A stretch of DNA of 64,000 nt from Moniliophthora roreri (GCA_001466705.2 LATX02000133.1:868001-932000); one strand, 5' to 3'; counted from the stretch's first letter, positions 12,396-25,103 are shown. Made by a program: numbers and translations. The notes: generated from the letters alone by a model not told the origin.

Positions 12396-13986
12396 TGGGT
12401 GTTTTTATTGGGGACATGGAATTATGGACATGGGGCGGCATGGCCCGTTGTGGGAATCCCGGATCAGAACCAGATTTTGATTTGGTTCACTCGTTTGAAC
12501 CGTTACATCGTATAGATTGCATCGCTTTTAGAGTTCTCGCATACCACATACCATCTAAATGTTTTCTGTACTACCATTAATAGTTGGCAAATACCTGTTT
12601 TCGATTGGTGGTGTGGTTTGCTCTGGATACTTGTACTAACTTCTTCTCCTCTAGCTATAGGACGTTTGTCGTTCGTTCCTGTCGTTTCTCTCTCGTCACT
12701 CTCTTCTACTCTCTCTCCCTCGCGCTTTCTCTCTTCTCTCTCCTCTCTCTCTCTCTATGTGTACGTTCGTTTGTACTGACCGCTGTCACTCTCTTTCAAG
12801 AAACACTTTCTGGACAATGTGGGATCCATGTTACAGGACGGATTCAAGCAACAGAGGTAAGTACGAATGATCGATAAAGGTGTGCAACATTTACTGACAG
12901 GTAAACCCGGATTCTAAGCTGTTTTTCTGAGGCCTTGACTTCGGTTAAATGATCTGCCTATCTTACACAAAGTCGTCGGAGGAGTTTGGATGGGAAACCC
13001 TCTGCCCAAAAACGGTGATTAAAAACAGCCAACTTAATGCCACGCGGTGAACGCTGAACCGCGGACATAAGCTCACCTGCGCCTATCTTGCCTGTCGTCG
13101 TGTAACCCACCTGGACCCACCGTCTGCTGCTGCCGGCCACGAACTCTTGTACTTGACAACATGGAACATTTTCACTCATTGCTGCCATCACCGTATGTCG
13201 AACTTGATCTTTTCTTTTTTCTTTTCTGCTCCACTGCTGCCCCTCGAACATACCCAGAACATACAGTTGAAATGTCTATCCTGGCAGCCTGTGGGACTGG
13301 AAACTGCAAGGCCGGATTATAGCCCTCATGCTCTCCGACTTGGTGATCTTCACCCTGTGTAGATGTTTTTCATTTTCATGAAGTTTTACTGACTTGCAAC
13401 GCTCAGGGGATATCGATGAAGGAGTTACGCAATGTCGAGGACCCGAACAAACCTCAGCACAGAAAGAGATGAAAAAGACGCCTTCCCGAGGAAGCCTCGG
13501 ATGACACTGATTACCTTACCCGGACTGCGCGTCTATCTTGAGCCAGAAACAATTTTTCGTTCGGCTTGTTTTGACAACGGAGTCAACGGCGTAACGCGTT
13601 GGAGCCCATGTCAATGTCAATATTGTTCCGTTACGGGCGCTACTGAATGCCGAGCCTCACGTCCATCCGTTCTAGAATCGTGGTCGCCACTACGTTTGAT
13701 AGGTGTTAATACACTTTCATCATTTTTTTCAACAATCTCATACTGATCGACAATCTGTAATTAACAGCTTTTTTGCTTAAACGCTATTCTTGATGATATC
13801 TGATTACTATTCTTGCCATTGTAGAGAGGTCTACGGAGAGCCGCGAAACGTCCGCGCTGGCCTTCAAATACTGAGCCTCCAAGCTTCCTGAGGACCCACA
13901 GCTCTCTGTTGCTCACGACTACTACTACAGAAGTCCTTCGAGGTCTTCTTTCTTCGTTTTTGACTTCTCTTCTTTCATTATCCGAC
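12376..13986. other. intergenic region, pyrimidine-rich
   Basis: Separates DUF1275 copies 1 and 2. It contains a CT-rich simple-sequence tract at about 12670-12760 (runs of ctctct/ctctcc). No ORF has convincing protein character. Confidence 0.5.
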
Positions 13987-15072
13987 ATGGCAAGCGCAAC
14001 CCAGACTCAAAGCTTCAATGAGCCTGAGACCAAGTCTAACAAGTCCGGTTGGGACTCGGACTCTGAACGGGGAACCATCGTTCATATCGATGCGCCCCCG
14101 AAAAAGTCGCTTCGAGTATACCTGACCGAGGATGTCGACGCCAAAGAGGCCGCGGTTCCAATGGCGGCTTTTTGTTTCATGACTGGCTTCCTGTACGTTT
14201 TCATTTCCTGGGTACAAAAACACCCGCTAATCGCCCCCGACAGCGACGCCATTTCGTTCTCTGCCACCTTTGTGTGGTGCGGCTTTCAAACTGGCAACTT
14301 CATTCAGGTTGAGCATCACTAGCGATCATTGTACACCCCCCCNCGTTCTGATGAGTTTGTTACAGCTGGCCATCGCACTTGCCCGACTCCTCGAACTCCC
14401 AGCAGCAGACAGCGCTCAAGCGTTCAACAAGACGCAGCAACTAGCCCTCTGTTCCCTCCTTGCGTTCATGGCTAGTGCTACGACCATTGGTCGTGTTGGT
14501 GATATCCTCGGAACACATAAACGCTACTGGCTCATCTTTGGCTCGGCTCTGTCGTGCCTCTTTACCTTTGCCGGAACCATAGCGATTTGGCAGTCCCACT
14601 CGGGTGCTATCGCGAGTAATCGTGGAAATCCGGCTTGGAACGACTGCTTGACATTCGTCGGCATTGGTTTCATGAGTGCTAGTGTCGGAATCCAAGGTGT
14701 CCAAGCCAAGCGGTTGAACACACAATTTACGACAACCAGTACGTTACTTCAAGTTCGTGCTTCACCGCGGGCCCTATGAATACTGACCAACTCTTCTCCC
14801 CCTCTTATCCCTCAGTCGTCTTTACGATAGTATGGATGGATGTCCTGACTGATCGGAATCTCTTCAACTTGCGTAAGAGGTTCGTCGCTCGGGATCATAG
14901 GCTCATTTCTGCTGGCGCTCTCTTCCTCGGTACCTTTGCTTCCCGAGCCATCCTGTTTAAAATTGGTTCTGCAGGTGCTCTTGGTGTCGCGTGCGGACTG
15001 CGGTTCCTCATTGTGGTTTCATGGCTTTTCATTCCCGCAAAGGCTCCTGAGAAGACTGTCGATCAAAAGTAA
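13987..15072 (+). CDS. DUF1275 (YoaK-like) multi-pass membrane protein, copy 2
   Basis: Exons 13987-14192, 14244-14307, 14366-14738 and 14816-15072; 299 aa; the same exon plan and intron phases as copy 1. A polar N-terminus of about 55 residues precedes FCFMTGFLDAISFSATF and FQTGNFIQLAIALARLL. The loop before the last exon retains GIQGVQAKRLNTQFTTT. The protein sequence is clearly diverged from copies 1 and 3, so this duplication is older. Intron 2 contains an undetermined base (N at 14343) within a C run, with no effect on coding. Probable plasma- or organelle-membrane transporter of unknown substrate. Confidence 0.88.
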
Positions 15073-16607
15073 TTTTCATTTCATTGACAGGCGTCATTTC
15101 TCCGGGTCCTTGTTTAAGCAAGGAGTGAAAGAAAAGGCAAGAAGAAATTGGAAGCAAAGCTGTATTTCGTAGAATGTTTATGTCATATGTACCATGATTA
15201 GAAGTTGGCTAGATTTTTTTTTTTTTTTGGTACATACTGTCCAACTGTTTTCTTGTATCGTTTTACATGTGAACGGACCTTTGATTACTGCTATTTACCG
15301 GAGCTCTCCGAGATTTGTGAGTGTCTCCTAGCAATAGAAAATGAATATCCCCTCTTTCTCAATGTCCTTCTCGTCTGCAATCACTTCTCATCTCCGAGTC
15401 AGCCCGCCTTCTTCACGTTGGGATTTAGCTGGGCCGATACAATGTACAGGAGGACCACCGGAACACAGAAGGATGCCACAAGGAAACCACACAGAGATAG
15501 CATACTCTGTACGCCGTCAAGTGTAGTTCCTATTAATTTCAAGGGTGACTAGTTTACGTCAGGAGGGCCAGCAGGGGCAGGGAGCCACTGGCCCCCAAAA
15601 AGAAGCAACAAGCAAAATTGAATGTGGTATCCCGATTCAGCCCGAGCACAAACGCTAATTCCTATGCAGAACGGCAAAGAGAATCCTATCATTGCACAAG
15701 ATGACAAGACGGAATACCTCAAGCATACCCCCGGAAGAAGCAACAAGCAAAATTGAATGTGGTATCCCGATTCAGTCCGAGCACAAATACTAGTTCCTAT
15801 GCACTGAGAATCCTATCATTGCACAAGATGACAAGACGGCATACCCCAAGCATACCGCCGGCTTAACATTGAAGACTTATGAAGTTCTAGGCCTCTCCAC
15901 GAGTGCCTACCTGGGTGTGGCACTCGCCACTTGCCATTTGTTAAAAGACCCAGGTGTCACAGGTAATACTTCACTCACGAGCAAGGGGGTGATAACCTTA
16001 TTGGTGTGCGAGGTTGAAGAAATTTTAAGGCAAGAGGGGCCTCGGAACGGTATTCTGACCCTGCCACGCCTTGGTCCGGTCACAATCCGCTCGTCGCGTG
16101 GCCGACAACGGCAGCCTGACAACACGTTAGTCGGAGCTTGAATCTCACCGTGACTCACCGTGACATTTTTTGAAACATTTAGCTGTACCCTTCGTCGGCA
16201 CGCTTACTCTTCATTGTCAGTATTTCATTTTAGTCCTGTTTTACATGATCTTATCTTACTAACTACTCCACAAAGCCGAAGCAAAATTTTCGACGGGAAT
16301 TTGTCCTCCGAAGTAGGTTCCCAGATTTTGAAACACCCGCCACCCTAGTATTTACGCGTATCTTTGGGCGGGCATTGCGCAAGAACCAGCGGGAACAATC
16401 CTCGGATGAGGCATTTGCAGACCTCCGAGACGCCAAGGCTGTGACAGTTCTACTCAAATACGCCAACATGAAGATCTTTTTATCTGTACGATCATCGCCG
16501 CTCGTCAAGGTTACCTAGACCATCGGCATCCCTCGAGCAGATTTTCTGCATTAGTGAAAGTCTTGTTTTTTTTTGGCTCTTTTCTTCGTCATTTCGTTAT
16601 TGTTATA
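15073..16607. other. intergenic region with tandem repeat and duplicated flanks
   Basis: It starts with the 3' flank of DUF1275 copy 2 (about 15150-15325), which recurs downstream of copy 3 at about 17885-18065. A 130-bp tandem repeat follows, then from about 16372 the duplicated 5' flank of copy 1. The ORF 15869-16141 begins with TTG and has no recognisable features. Confidence 0.6.
15601..15862. repeat. two-copy tandem direct repeat, about 130 bp unit
   Basis: Unit 1 is at about 15601-15735 and unit 2 at about 15736-15862. Both run agaagcaacaagcaaaattg through tcctatcattgcacaagatg to aagcatacc, with a few substitutions and a small deletion (cagaacggcaaa) in unit 2. No coding potential is evident. 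Confidence 0.9.
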
Positions 16608-17670
16608 ATGGCGGCACCACCTGCCCCGGCAGCGGAACTCGAGAATAAATATGACGAGGAGCAAGGAACTGTGGTTCTAGCACCAGAGAAGAAGTCGTAT
16701 GGTTGAAGGAGGAAGTCGACCCAAAGGAATGCACGGCTCCATTAGCAGCTTTCTGTTTTATGACTGGGTTCATGTCCGTCGTACCTTTTTTTTTCCTTTC
16801 TACGAAGGAGGTTCGCTAATGTCCCTGTTACTTATGATAGGGATGCCATCTCCTTCTCAGCCGCCTTCGTATGGTGCAGTTTCCAAACAGGAAACTTTGT
16901 CCAGGTGCGCTTACCAAGATCGTGTCATCAAATAGCCAAGTTCTGACATCCTTTGAAGCTCTCAGTCGCCATTGCACGAGTATTTGAAGGATCTTCTGCC
17001 ACACGAGACATGTCCTTCCATAAATCAGATCAACAAGCGCTCTGTTCTCTCCTCGCATTCAACGCTGGTGCCTTTATCGGCCGGTGGGGAGACAACATCG
17101 GTTCACACAGACGTATCTGGCTTACCCTTGGGTCCTGGATCTCAGCGCTATTCACTATGGCTGCTGCGGTAGTCATTTGGAAATCCGGATCTGCAGGAAT
17201 CGCAGATGACCGTGGTGACCCAGCATGGACAGACGCACTCAGTTTCGTCACTATCGCTTTCATGAGTGCCGGTCTTGGCGTCCAAGGTATCCAAGGAAAA
17301 AGGTTGAACACGCAGTTTACGGCCACTAGTACGTTGCCTTACATTTTTCATATCATCTCGGGACAAATTTAGCTGATGATTGATTAACTCTTTCAGTCGT
17401 CCTTACCACTGTCTGGGTCGAGCTTATGACGGACCCTAAACTGTTCAACTTGCGCCAAAAAGTGATCACGAGAGATCACAAACTGATCGCAGCTGGTGCT
17501 CTCTTCCTCGGTGCCTTCATCTCTCGTGCGATCTTGTTCAAGCTCGGCCCTGCAGGGACCCTCGGCGTCGGTTGCGGTTTCCGAATTCTTATTGCTCTCT
17601 CGTGGCTGTTCGTCCCTGCTAAGCCAGAGAAGAACACTCGGAAGAAGTGAAGTAATCTGGACTGGATTGG
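16372..17670 (+). repeat. segmental duplication, unit 2
   Basis: Recent copy of 11036-12395. It lost an internal part of the 5' region (the Ala-rich codons) and 7 nt in exon 1. Its right border joins sequence resembling the 3' flank of DUF1275 copy 2, giving a mosaic locus. Confidence 0.85.
16608..17650 (+). pseudogene. DUF1275 copy 3, frameshifted recent duplicate of copy 1
   Basis: Nearly identical to copy 1 through exons and introns (exon 2 at 16841-16904, exon 3 at 16959-17328, exon 4 at 17397-17650). In exon 1, after the codons for EKKS, 7 nt present in copy 1 are missing near 16698 (tcgtacatgcaatgg becomes tcgtatgg), so translation from the ATG at 16608 stops after about 26 codons. The Ala/Pro-rich head is also shortened. 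The rest of the frame is intact, including all membrane segments, so an N-terminally truncated protein starting at the ATG of the FMTGFM motif cannot be excluded. A conserved Gly of GFQTGN is Ser here. Confidence 0.8.
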
Positions 17671-18450
17671 ATATAGGGACGTTCTTATTGAGACGGCAGC
17701 ATGTTCCGAATCCTGGTAGTCTCGAAACCAAAATTCAGTGGCGGGCAGATGGTACGTCAATGGAAGGCAGTTTTACAGGGTGCAATTTCACTAGATATCT
17801 GTTATTCAACTTGGACTTATAAGCCAGATAAGGGCTGGCGAGCGACAGCGCCCGCTACCGACGCCAATCAAGTATGCAAGCGCTTCTTAGGCTGTATTTC
17901 GTAGAATGTATATGTCGTATGTATCATTTATTAGAGGTTAACTAGAATATTTATCTTTTTCTTCTTCTTGGTATATACCATCCAACTGTTTCCTTGTATC
18001 GTTTTACATGCGAATAGACCTTTGATTACTGCTACTTGCTCGAGCCCTCCGAGTTTTGTGACCGAGGTCTCTTCAAGAAATGCCGTACTCAACAGTATTT
18101 AGATCATGCCTACAATGCGATTCCCGAGTGCTACGTATGATACAAGTCCGTGATAGCCATCTTATTCGCTACAGCGAAACAAAGGATTCACTCGGAACAA
18201 TTTGAGTCAGAAACCTGAGTCCTTCTACACGCAAGTGAATCCGTGAGACCAGGTTAGAGTTGATTGAGAAGACAAGACTTGAAGAGATGTGAGTTATAGG
18301 GAAGATTACTGGAGCCACAATGGACCCACCATATAGCAGCGAATGTTTGAGCGGCCTGGATTAAAAATAGTAGATTAACATAGGCAAGATGATCTTCCGG
18401 GTCAAAGCTACAGCAGATGACTCACATTCCCGACGACCGCTACGATCGTA
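17671..18450. other. intergenic, 3' flank of DUF1275 copy 3
   Basis: The part at about 17885-18065 matches the 3' flank of DUF1275 copy 2 (tgtatttcgtagaatg, ccaactgtt.ccttgtatcgttttacatg). The remainder shows nothing recognisable. Confidence 0.6.
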
Positions 18451-19619
18451 GTACCGAGTCGTAATACTAATTCAGTGCAACGTGTTTATTAGATCGACAG
18501 TCGGCCGTTTCGACAATCGGACTTACAGAAAATCAGCTAGAAGGGATCTTGGTGAGAACTTGACCAGAGTCGGGATCATCTAGCGGAGACCTTACCACGA
18601 ATAACTTTGCCCCATCTGCAAGGAACGAGTCCAACACATCGGAATTGGTTTGATGTGGCTTTTCAAGCGCGTTGTACATCGCCAAGAGAATAAGAAAGAA
18701 ATCGAAAAACGCCTGGTGCAAAAGTTAGCCCAGATTGCGGTGAATGGTCATTTCAAACTAACCAACAGGCCAAGCATGATGGGTAATGCTGTCGGTATAT
18801 CCGAAAAGGCGCACACTCCAGGGAATTTAAGAAAATGTGTGATTGCTAAGGGTACGGTGAGTCCGCGCCCGTTGTGTGAGTTAAAAATACAAACCTTGCG
18901 CTTGTATCACGCCGACGACCGATAATCCCGCTGCCGCCGCAATAAGCACTGCAAATACGCAATTCGAGATCAAATTCATGGAGGCTCGCGTTTCCCATGT
19001 CTTGTAGACACGGATATTGATGAAGACTGACGCGCAGTTTCTTTGGTCAGTCAAGGGATTGCAAAGGGCGAGGACACTTACATTGCGATACACCAATGAT
19101 GATAGTCACGGATATCGTGAATACCCAGATGAAACGTTTGCAACTACGTAGATGTTGAGAATCACCTCGCTAAGTGAGGGATGAAACAGGATGAAACGTA
19201 CGACTGAAATGGAGGGGATGACTAAGTTTTAAAGTACGCCGATAAGGGGGAGAACTCTTCACTGACCTCATCGTCGAAACTTTGGCCTCCACCAGTAACT
19301 GCGTCTTTGATGAGAATCGAGCACACCTGAATGGATCTCGAAGTTCTCACCGAAAGCAGCGCAAATGATGACCGCTTCTGTAAGATACCTGTTGATAGCG
19401 AACGAGACTTTATTGAGAGGCTTGTGCTCAGGATTTCTCCACACGTTGGCGACTTCAAGGTCCAGTGTAAGTAAGTGGTCGTACAACAGGCAGATAACTG
19501 AGGCAGCTGTTTGTTTCATGAGTCTATGAAATAATAGATTTGAAAGTCTTATACATACCAATAGCAAAACGCGCCTCCAGAATGGATTTCAGCAGCTCTA
19601 TATCGATGGTTGGGCTCAT
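18451..19619 (-). CDS. DUF6533-containing multi-pass membrane protein 1
   Basis: Exon 1 is 19619-19559 (ATG, 20 codons plus 1 nt) and exon 2 is 19506-19351, carrying the DUF6533 signature CLLYDHLLTLDLEVANVW and INRYLTEAV. Further exons near 19290-19320, 19085-19155 (RFIWVFTISVTIIIGVSQ), 18900-19035 (FINIRVYKTWETR plus a hydrophobic segment) and 18600-18720 (FFDFFLILLAMYNALEK, SFLADGAKLFV) complete a roughly seven-span protein of a family expanded in mushrooms; function unknown. The exact limits of exon 3 and of the last exon are unsure. It has a paralogue at 62.4 kb in mirror-image context and is divergent from regulator TF1. Confidence 0.7.
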
Positions 19620-21547
19620 CGTGAGCATGAAGGAGAGAAGTGGGACGCCAGCGTGGGCATTTCCAAGAAACTCGAGGCATTGAATATATATCCCTGACGG
19701 CTAGGAGGTATCCATGTACAGAGCATGTCCGCTGCTCAACATCATCACCTATCAAAGATGAAGAATCCATCACATCAGCGGAAAGGGACGAGTCTATACA
19801 AACGCTTCCGGGAGAAGAGGCGTCAACACGTCACAATGTAGGCGGTAGGCAGGGCCTGAACAGAATTCGAAGTCGCTCTTTAGCGACAAACAGAGCGAAA
19901 GTAACGAATACCAGCGAGAAACAGTCGAAGGCACCATTGATAGGCATCTATTGAAAAAATATCTCGATGCTTTGGAGTGACATGATAGCAGAAGCCCCTA
20001 AAGGCATCAAGAGTCGAGGATGAATTAGTCGAGTTCTCTTGGACGCCAACTGGGTGGATGTGTTGAAAAGGCGGCGCGTGGGAGTCAGAAGAATTCGATC
20101 ACGCGCACGTGAGACTTGTGCAAACAGAGTCAAATAAAGTGATAGAAAACCCACACGCCTGGCAATTTTTTTTTTCTTCAACTCATTTCTAGGACTCGCT
20201 CTATTGTCCCCCTGCGATGTTATCGCTTTTTCTTGCAGGAGTCTACCGCTTGTCCCAGAGCAAGTTTCGCCTCAGCTGGAGCCCGTTCTAGCACGATGTG
20301 CAGTTTTTGTCACGACTTGGGATGGTGTTCCTTACCAGAGGTGCAACAGTTTATTTTTTTTAGTCTCAACTACTTGATCACTGTGGTATTTAGATGTTTG
20401 GTGTATAAATTTTAACATTGCACACCATCGAAACTTGAATTGCTTTGCTGAAGGCTATCAAAGTTACACATGAATTGTGCATCAGGTCGATTTTCCTGCG
20501 CGAGCCAAATCCGGCGGAGGGATATCCAATGTGACTTCTGGTTACAGGTCTTTGGGCCGAGGTTGATATATGTTGGTAAGGGACATGATTTTTGGAATGT
20601 TTGGAATGTACGTCGTCTTTGTCGGTTTTGGCGTCGCCCGGATCTGGGTATGGTTGACTATACTTGTGAACCCGCAGTTAAATGACGAAGCAAGATCAAC
20701 CCTCATTGCACCACGTTCTTGATCTGCTCAAAATGACTAATCGTGTTCCCGCCCCACAAAGGAGCATGGACTCGGAGTAGTCGGTGGTCGCGTCGAGTGC
20801 AACTGAATGGCCATGGGAGGCGGTGCGCTTGCTCATTAAACTTCTCCAAGATCATTAGAAAGGACAGGTAGAATGCTTGTTACATTCCAATCTCTAGGCC
20901 TCAGCTTCGATATCTGTGGCTTGGGTGGGATAATGCAGAACCCGTGAGTCAGCCTCAGTCAGTTCTCTACTTGCAAAACACTCATGAGGGAATATTCCGA
21001 TAGCCCACAAGTTTCCCATAAGGCCCCAGATGAACATCCTTTGACATTGACGTTGATTATAACATACAAGCACGAAGATTTCACCTAGTAGCCCGAATCT
21101 GACTACTTTTGTACTTCCCATTGGTACGATGTAATATGCAAAAATGATTCAACTCGACAACGATCGGTGTTCAACCTGTCAAATAATAGCGGCCTGGCCT
21201 CAAGCGAAATGAATACGGTTTCCGCTCGATGAGAGAGGTAGAGATTTTGAGTGAAGCAGTCTGATTCCTCTCGCCCTGGGACTAGCAGGAAATGTTAGAA
21301 TACTGCTCGAGATACAGTACATGAACACTGAGGTATTTCATCGCGTTTTCCGACGATTATTCAACATTCAACACGTCAATGGTCAAACTTCAGTCAAACA
21401 GCTGGATGCTGTGCTTCTTCCCGCGCGTGACGTGAAGCAGCTGGCTCGGAAATCAGAATTTCCAGATCACCCAATTCTCCACAACCGGTCTGCTGTGCTG
21501 CTGCGATTTATCTACTTCCCCGTCATCATCTACCCTCCATCTTCATC
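19620..21547. other. divergent intergenic region between DUF6533 gene 1 and TF1
   Basis: About 1.9 kb holding both promoters. A minus ORF 21121-20894 starts at ATG and contains two hydrophobic stretches, but no family is recognised and it could be chance. No other gene is supported. Confidence 0.4.
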
Positions 21548-24500
21548 ATGAACGACGACGTTGACGGCTCAGTGAAAGAGAAGCGAAGACGACTTCAGGT
21601 ATCTTTGTAGAGAACTTGATTTCGACCCACGTCTGATTAGTTTCCAGGGAGCGTGTGATGAATGTCGCCGGTATGTCGAAACCCAACACTCAGACAATGG
21701 TAAATGGCCTGACAATACCGTCTTTGTAGGAGGAAAAGTGAGTACCTGGCTTATGTCGCCTTGCGCTTTAGCATTCTAACCAATCCTAGTTAAATGTAGG
21801 CTGAATCACATCCAATTCTCGTTGATAATAATGTCAATATTGTCTGTCCTCAGGTGACAGTGCTAACATGCCTGGGAACATATGCTCGAATTGCCTCTCG
21901 TTCAGGGCAGAGTGTACACACATACTTGCGATGGCGAAAAAGGTGCGTGAATAACGACTAGTTGTTTCTTTTAGACTCTGACTAGGACCTTCAGAAACGT
22001 GGACCACCGCGAGGGTACGTATGGAACCGACGACCACAAAAGCTTGTGTGCTTATACGGAGATTTCAGGACGCCCCGAGGCCAAAAGACTGTACAATCCA
22101 TTGTGAAATCCATACTTTCTACATCCAAACCCTTCGACATACCTGAAGACCCGGAGGCGCTTCACCAGGTTCTTTTCGACTTGGCTCATCGTATCACAAC
22201 ACTCGAGGAGGAACTGGAAGAAACACGACGTTCCAAGTATCCTGAAGTTAGAGGCTCTGATACCACGGATTCGCCAAGCCCGCCTGTCATCCACAACCGT
22301 CCAGAATCCTCTCCACCCCCCGTTGGATCTTATAATGATTCTGACGCACACTGCATGGAGAACCTCGAGGGGTTGACGGACTACGTTAGGCAGCTTCAAA
22401 TAGATCAAGTTCAAACTCGTCATTTCGGCAAATCGAGTGGCCATTTATTAATACAAAGCGCCATGGCCGCCAAGGCACAAGCAATAGGTTTCGCGAGCGA
22501 GCGCGTTACCGTGAGAAGGCCTGAGCATTGGCATATACACCGGGTGCGTCTTCACAGCCGTGTTTCATTTCTTGAACTAACTCGCGATGATTAGTGGCAA
22601 GCGGAAAGGGAAGAGCCGCCTCCTGAATATACCTTCCCTGAGGAAGACCTCATGATGGATCTTATTAAACTATATTTCGAGAACATCAACACCTTGTTTC
22701 CTATACTCCACCAGAAAATATTTGAAAGGTCGATAGCCGAAGGTCTTCATCGCCGGGATCGAGATTTTGCGGCCACGGTCCTGGCAGTCTGTGCCTGTGG
22801 GGCTCGGTACTCAAACGACCCTCGCGTTTTCGATGATCCAAAACTGGAACAGAGTGCAGGTTGGAAGTGGTACCGTCAGATACGGCTTTTACGGTCATCG
22901 TTCCTGGCACCCCCATCTCTCTACGAACTCCAGTTGTATTGCGTATGATCCTTCCATTTTCTCCAAAGAAACGAAATACTTATGCCCACTCTAGATAGCT
23001 ATCTTTTTCATACAAGCGACCTCAACCCCCGAAGCGTGCTGGGTCCTTCTCGGGGTCGGTATTCGCTGTGCACAGGATATTGGTATACATAGAAAGCGAC
23101 CTCCTGGTATGAAACCAACTGTGGAATCCCAACTATGGATTCGGGTAGCCTGGACATTGATAGCAATTGATGTGATTATGAGTGCCTTCCTTGGTCGACC
23201 TCGTGCGAGTAACACCGACGAGTAAGTTCAGCTTCCGTACCTATAGGAAGTCACTAACCATTTTCTACAGCTTCGACTTGGAATTACCCATAGAATGTGA
23301 TGACGGTGAGAAAGTTTCCACGTTCTCCTGTTCGCCATGATTGACCTATATTCTCTCGTAAGAATACTGGGAAACGGAAGACCCTGACCAAGCGTTCCAG
23401 CAGCCTCCCGACAAACCGTGCAAGCTGAGTTTCTGGGTATCGTTCTTGAAGTTGGTAGACATTATCAGTTTCGCTCAGCGCACTATTGTACGTCACCTAC
23501 TGTTTCTTGCCGTGGGTGGTCCTAACCATGACACTGTTAGTATGCCGTTCGAAAGCCAGAAATGTGGGCAAAGGTCGGGATGTCAGGCCCTGAATGGAAT
23601 GAGAAGATTGTGCTAGAACTTGACTCTGCGCTGAATGCCTGGATCGACACCATTCCCGATCACTGTGAGTGTCTGTATGACTTTCATATTCGCCGCACTG
23701 AGGCATCTCCTTAGTGAAATGGGATTCTAATAAACAAGACATGCTGTTCTTTAACCAGTCCACCGCACTATACATCACCTATTATTGGGTCCAGATATTA
23801 ATACATCGGCCCTTCATCTCACCCACGAATGAGGAAGCAGTATTGACCTTCCCGTCGTTAAGTATCTGCGCCAATGCTTCTAGGAGCTGCTGCCATCTTG
23901 CAGAGCTTGCACAGAAGCGAAGCTACGTACCTTTCCCAACTGTTATGGTAGGATTCCTTCTCAAAAGTGAGCAAGTAGTGGCTAATCATGATCATAGAAC
24001 GCCATCTACATATCAGCGGTATGTTATTATCGACCAACCACTTTCTTTGACTTACGCACTGTTGTGACAGATCATCCTTCTTTTAAACGTTTGGAGAGGG
24101 CAGAAGATGAACACGACACCTGATGCGAACAAGGAGATGGTAGATGTATGGCGATGTTTCGAGCTTCTGAAACAATTTGAGAGCAGGTATGTGTTCAGAG
24201 GACGTCTTTTCCACGCAATCATCTAAGCGATTCGCAGGCATCAGATCGCTGGTCGTTTTAGGTAGGCTTCATGCTTTGCAGATCTGAGCAGCCGTTATCG
24301 TTAATCCTGGCTGTATTTTAGGGATATTTTGGGTGAAATGCTCTCAGTAGGCGAGCCTCCCCAGGCTCGGAAACGTCAACAACTTCATTCTGAATCCGAT
24401 GGTAGCGGTTCTACGACTGAGGCGGACGATGTAAGAAGCACTTCTGCTTCATCAACCGCTGTAGAAACACGACAAATTGCCGGCACTAGGCGCGTCTCTG

Positions 24501-25103
24501 CGGCCATCGACGCACTATCCAAGGGTCCAGACTCGGGAAGAAGTTCTCTTCATGGTATGGGAGGCGTAGAGAGCACATTCTCTCTCCCAATTCGAAGTAA
24601 TGAACTTGGCAGCTTACCGCTTCATGAGGCGTTTGTCGTTCCTGGATACCAAGGAATGGACTTTGGCTGGCCGACAGAGTTTAATTTCGCTACACAATCT
24701 CCGCCCCAATATCATTCACCTGACAGTGGAATCTTCAATAACTCTCCGGGTATGGCTTCGCAGGAATCTAGCTACACGGAAAGATACATGGCGGAAACTC
24801 TATCCACAGCCCTCGGACCAATAGGTTGGTCCATTTACTTCTTCCTGAGATATCAAGTCTGAAGTAACTACCCCCCCNCCCACTTCAAAGGTTCATTCTC
24901 ATTCACTTCCGATCCGCGGTCTGCACACTTTCCGGATATGTCCTACCCAAGTGCGACAAACGGCGTTACCAGCAATATGTAAGTATCACCAACTCAAACC
25001 CTCGTATCAACGCTGAGAATGATGTTTCAGGACATGGCCCGATTGGAACAGCTATATGGCTAACATAGATCAAGTGCTGCAACCAAATTATGCCACTCGA
25101 TAA
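21548..25103 (+). CDS. Zn2Cys6 transcription factor with fungal-specific regulator domain (TF1)
   Basis: Early exons: 21548-21598, 21648-21670, 21730-21737 (8 nt), 21790-21795 (6 nt), 21854-21942, then KRGPPRG at about 22000. Together they build the zinc cluster CDECRRRKIKCDSA..CSNC...C. A linker with an acidic helix (LEEELEE) precedes the fungal transcription-factor homology region (DLIKLYFENINTLFPILH, FAATVLAVCACGARYSNDP, SAFLGRPRA). The Ser-rich tail ends WPDWNSYMANIDQVLQ, and the stop is at 25101-25103. It resembles XlnR-like regulators of carbohydrate-active enzymes in domain order. The gene lies tail to tail with glycosidase C (134 bp gap). Later exon limits are not all fixed; an N at 24878 lies in a C run. 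Confidence 0.85.

Noticed and set aside
12670..12790. CT-rich tract as a functional promoter or coding region
   Set aside because: Simple-sequence composition alone; it lies about 1.2 kb from the next start codon and encodes only Ser/Leu-rich low-complexity peptide.
15869..16141. 90-codon ORF between DUF1275 copies
   Set aside because: No ATG start, and it overlaps an equally long ORF on the other strand.
14343..24878. Two undetermined bases (14343 and 24878) as sites of real variation
   Set aside because: Both lie in C homopolymers inside introns or intron-like sequence and are best explained as assembly ambiguity.
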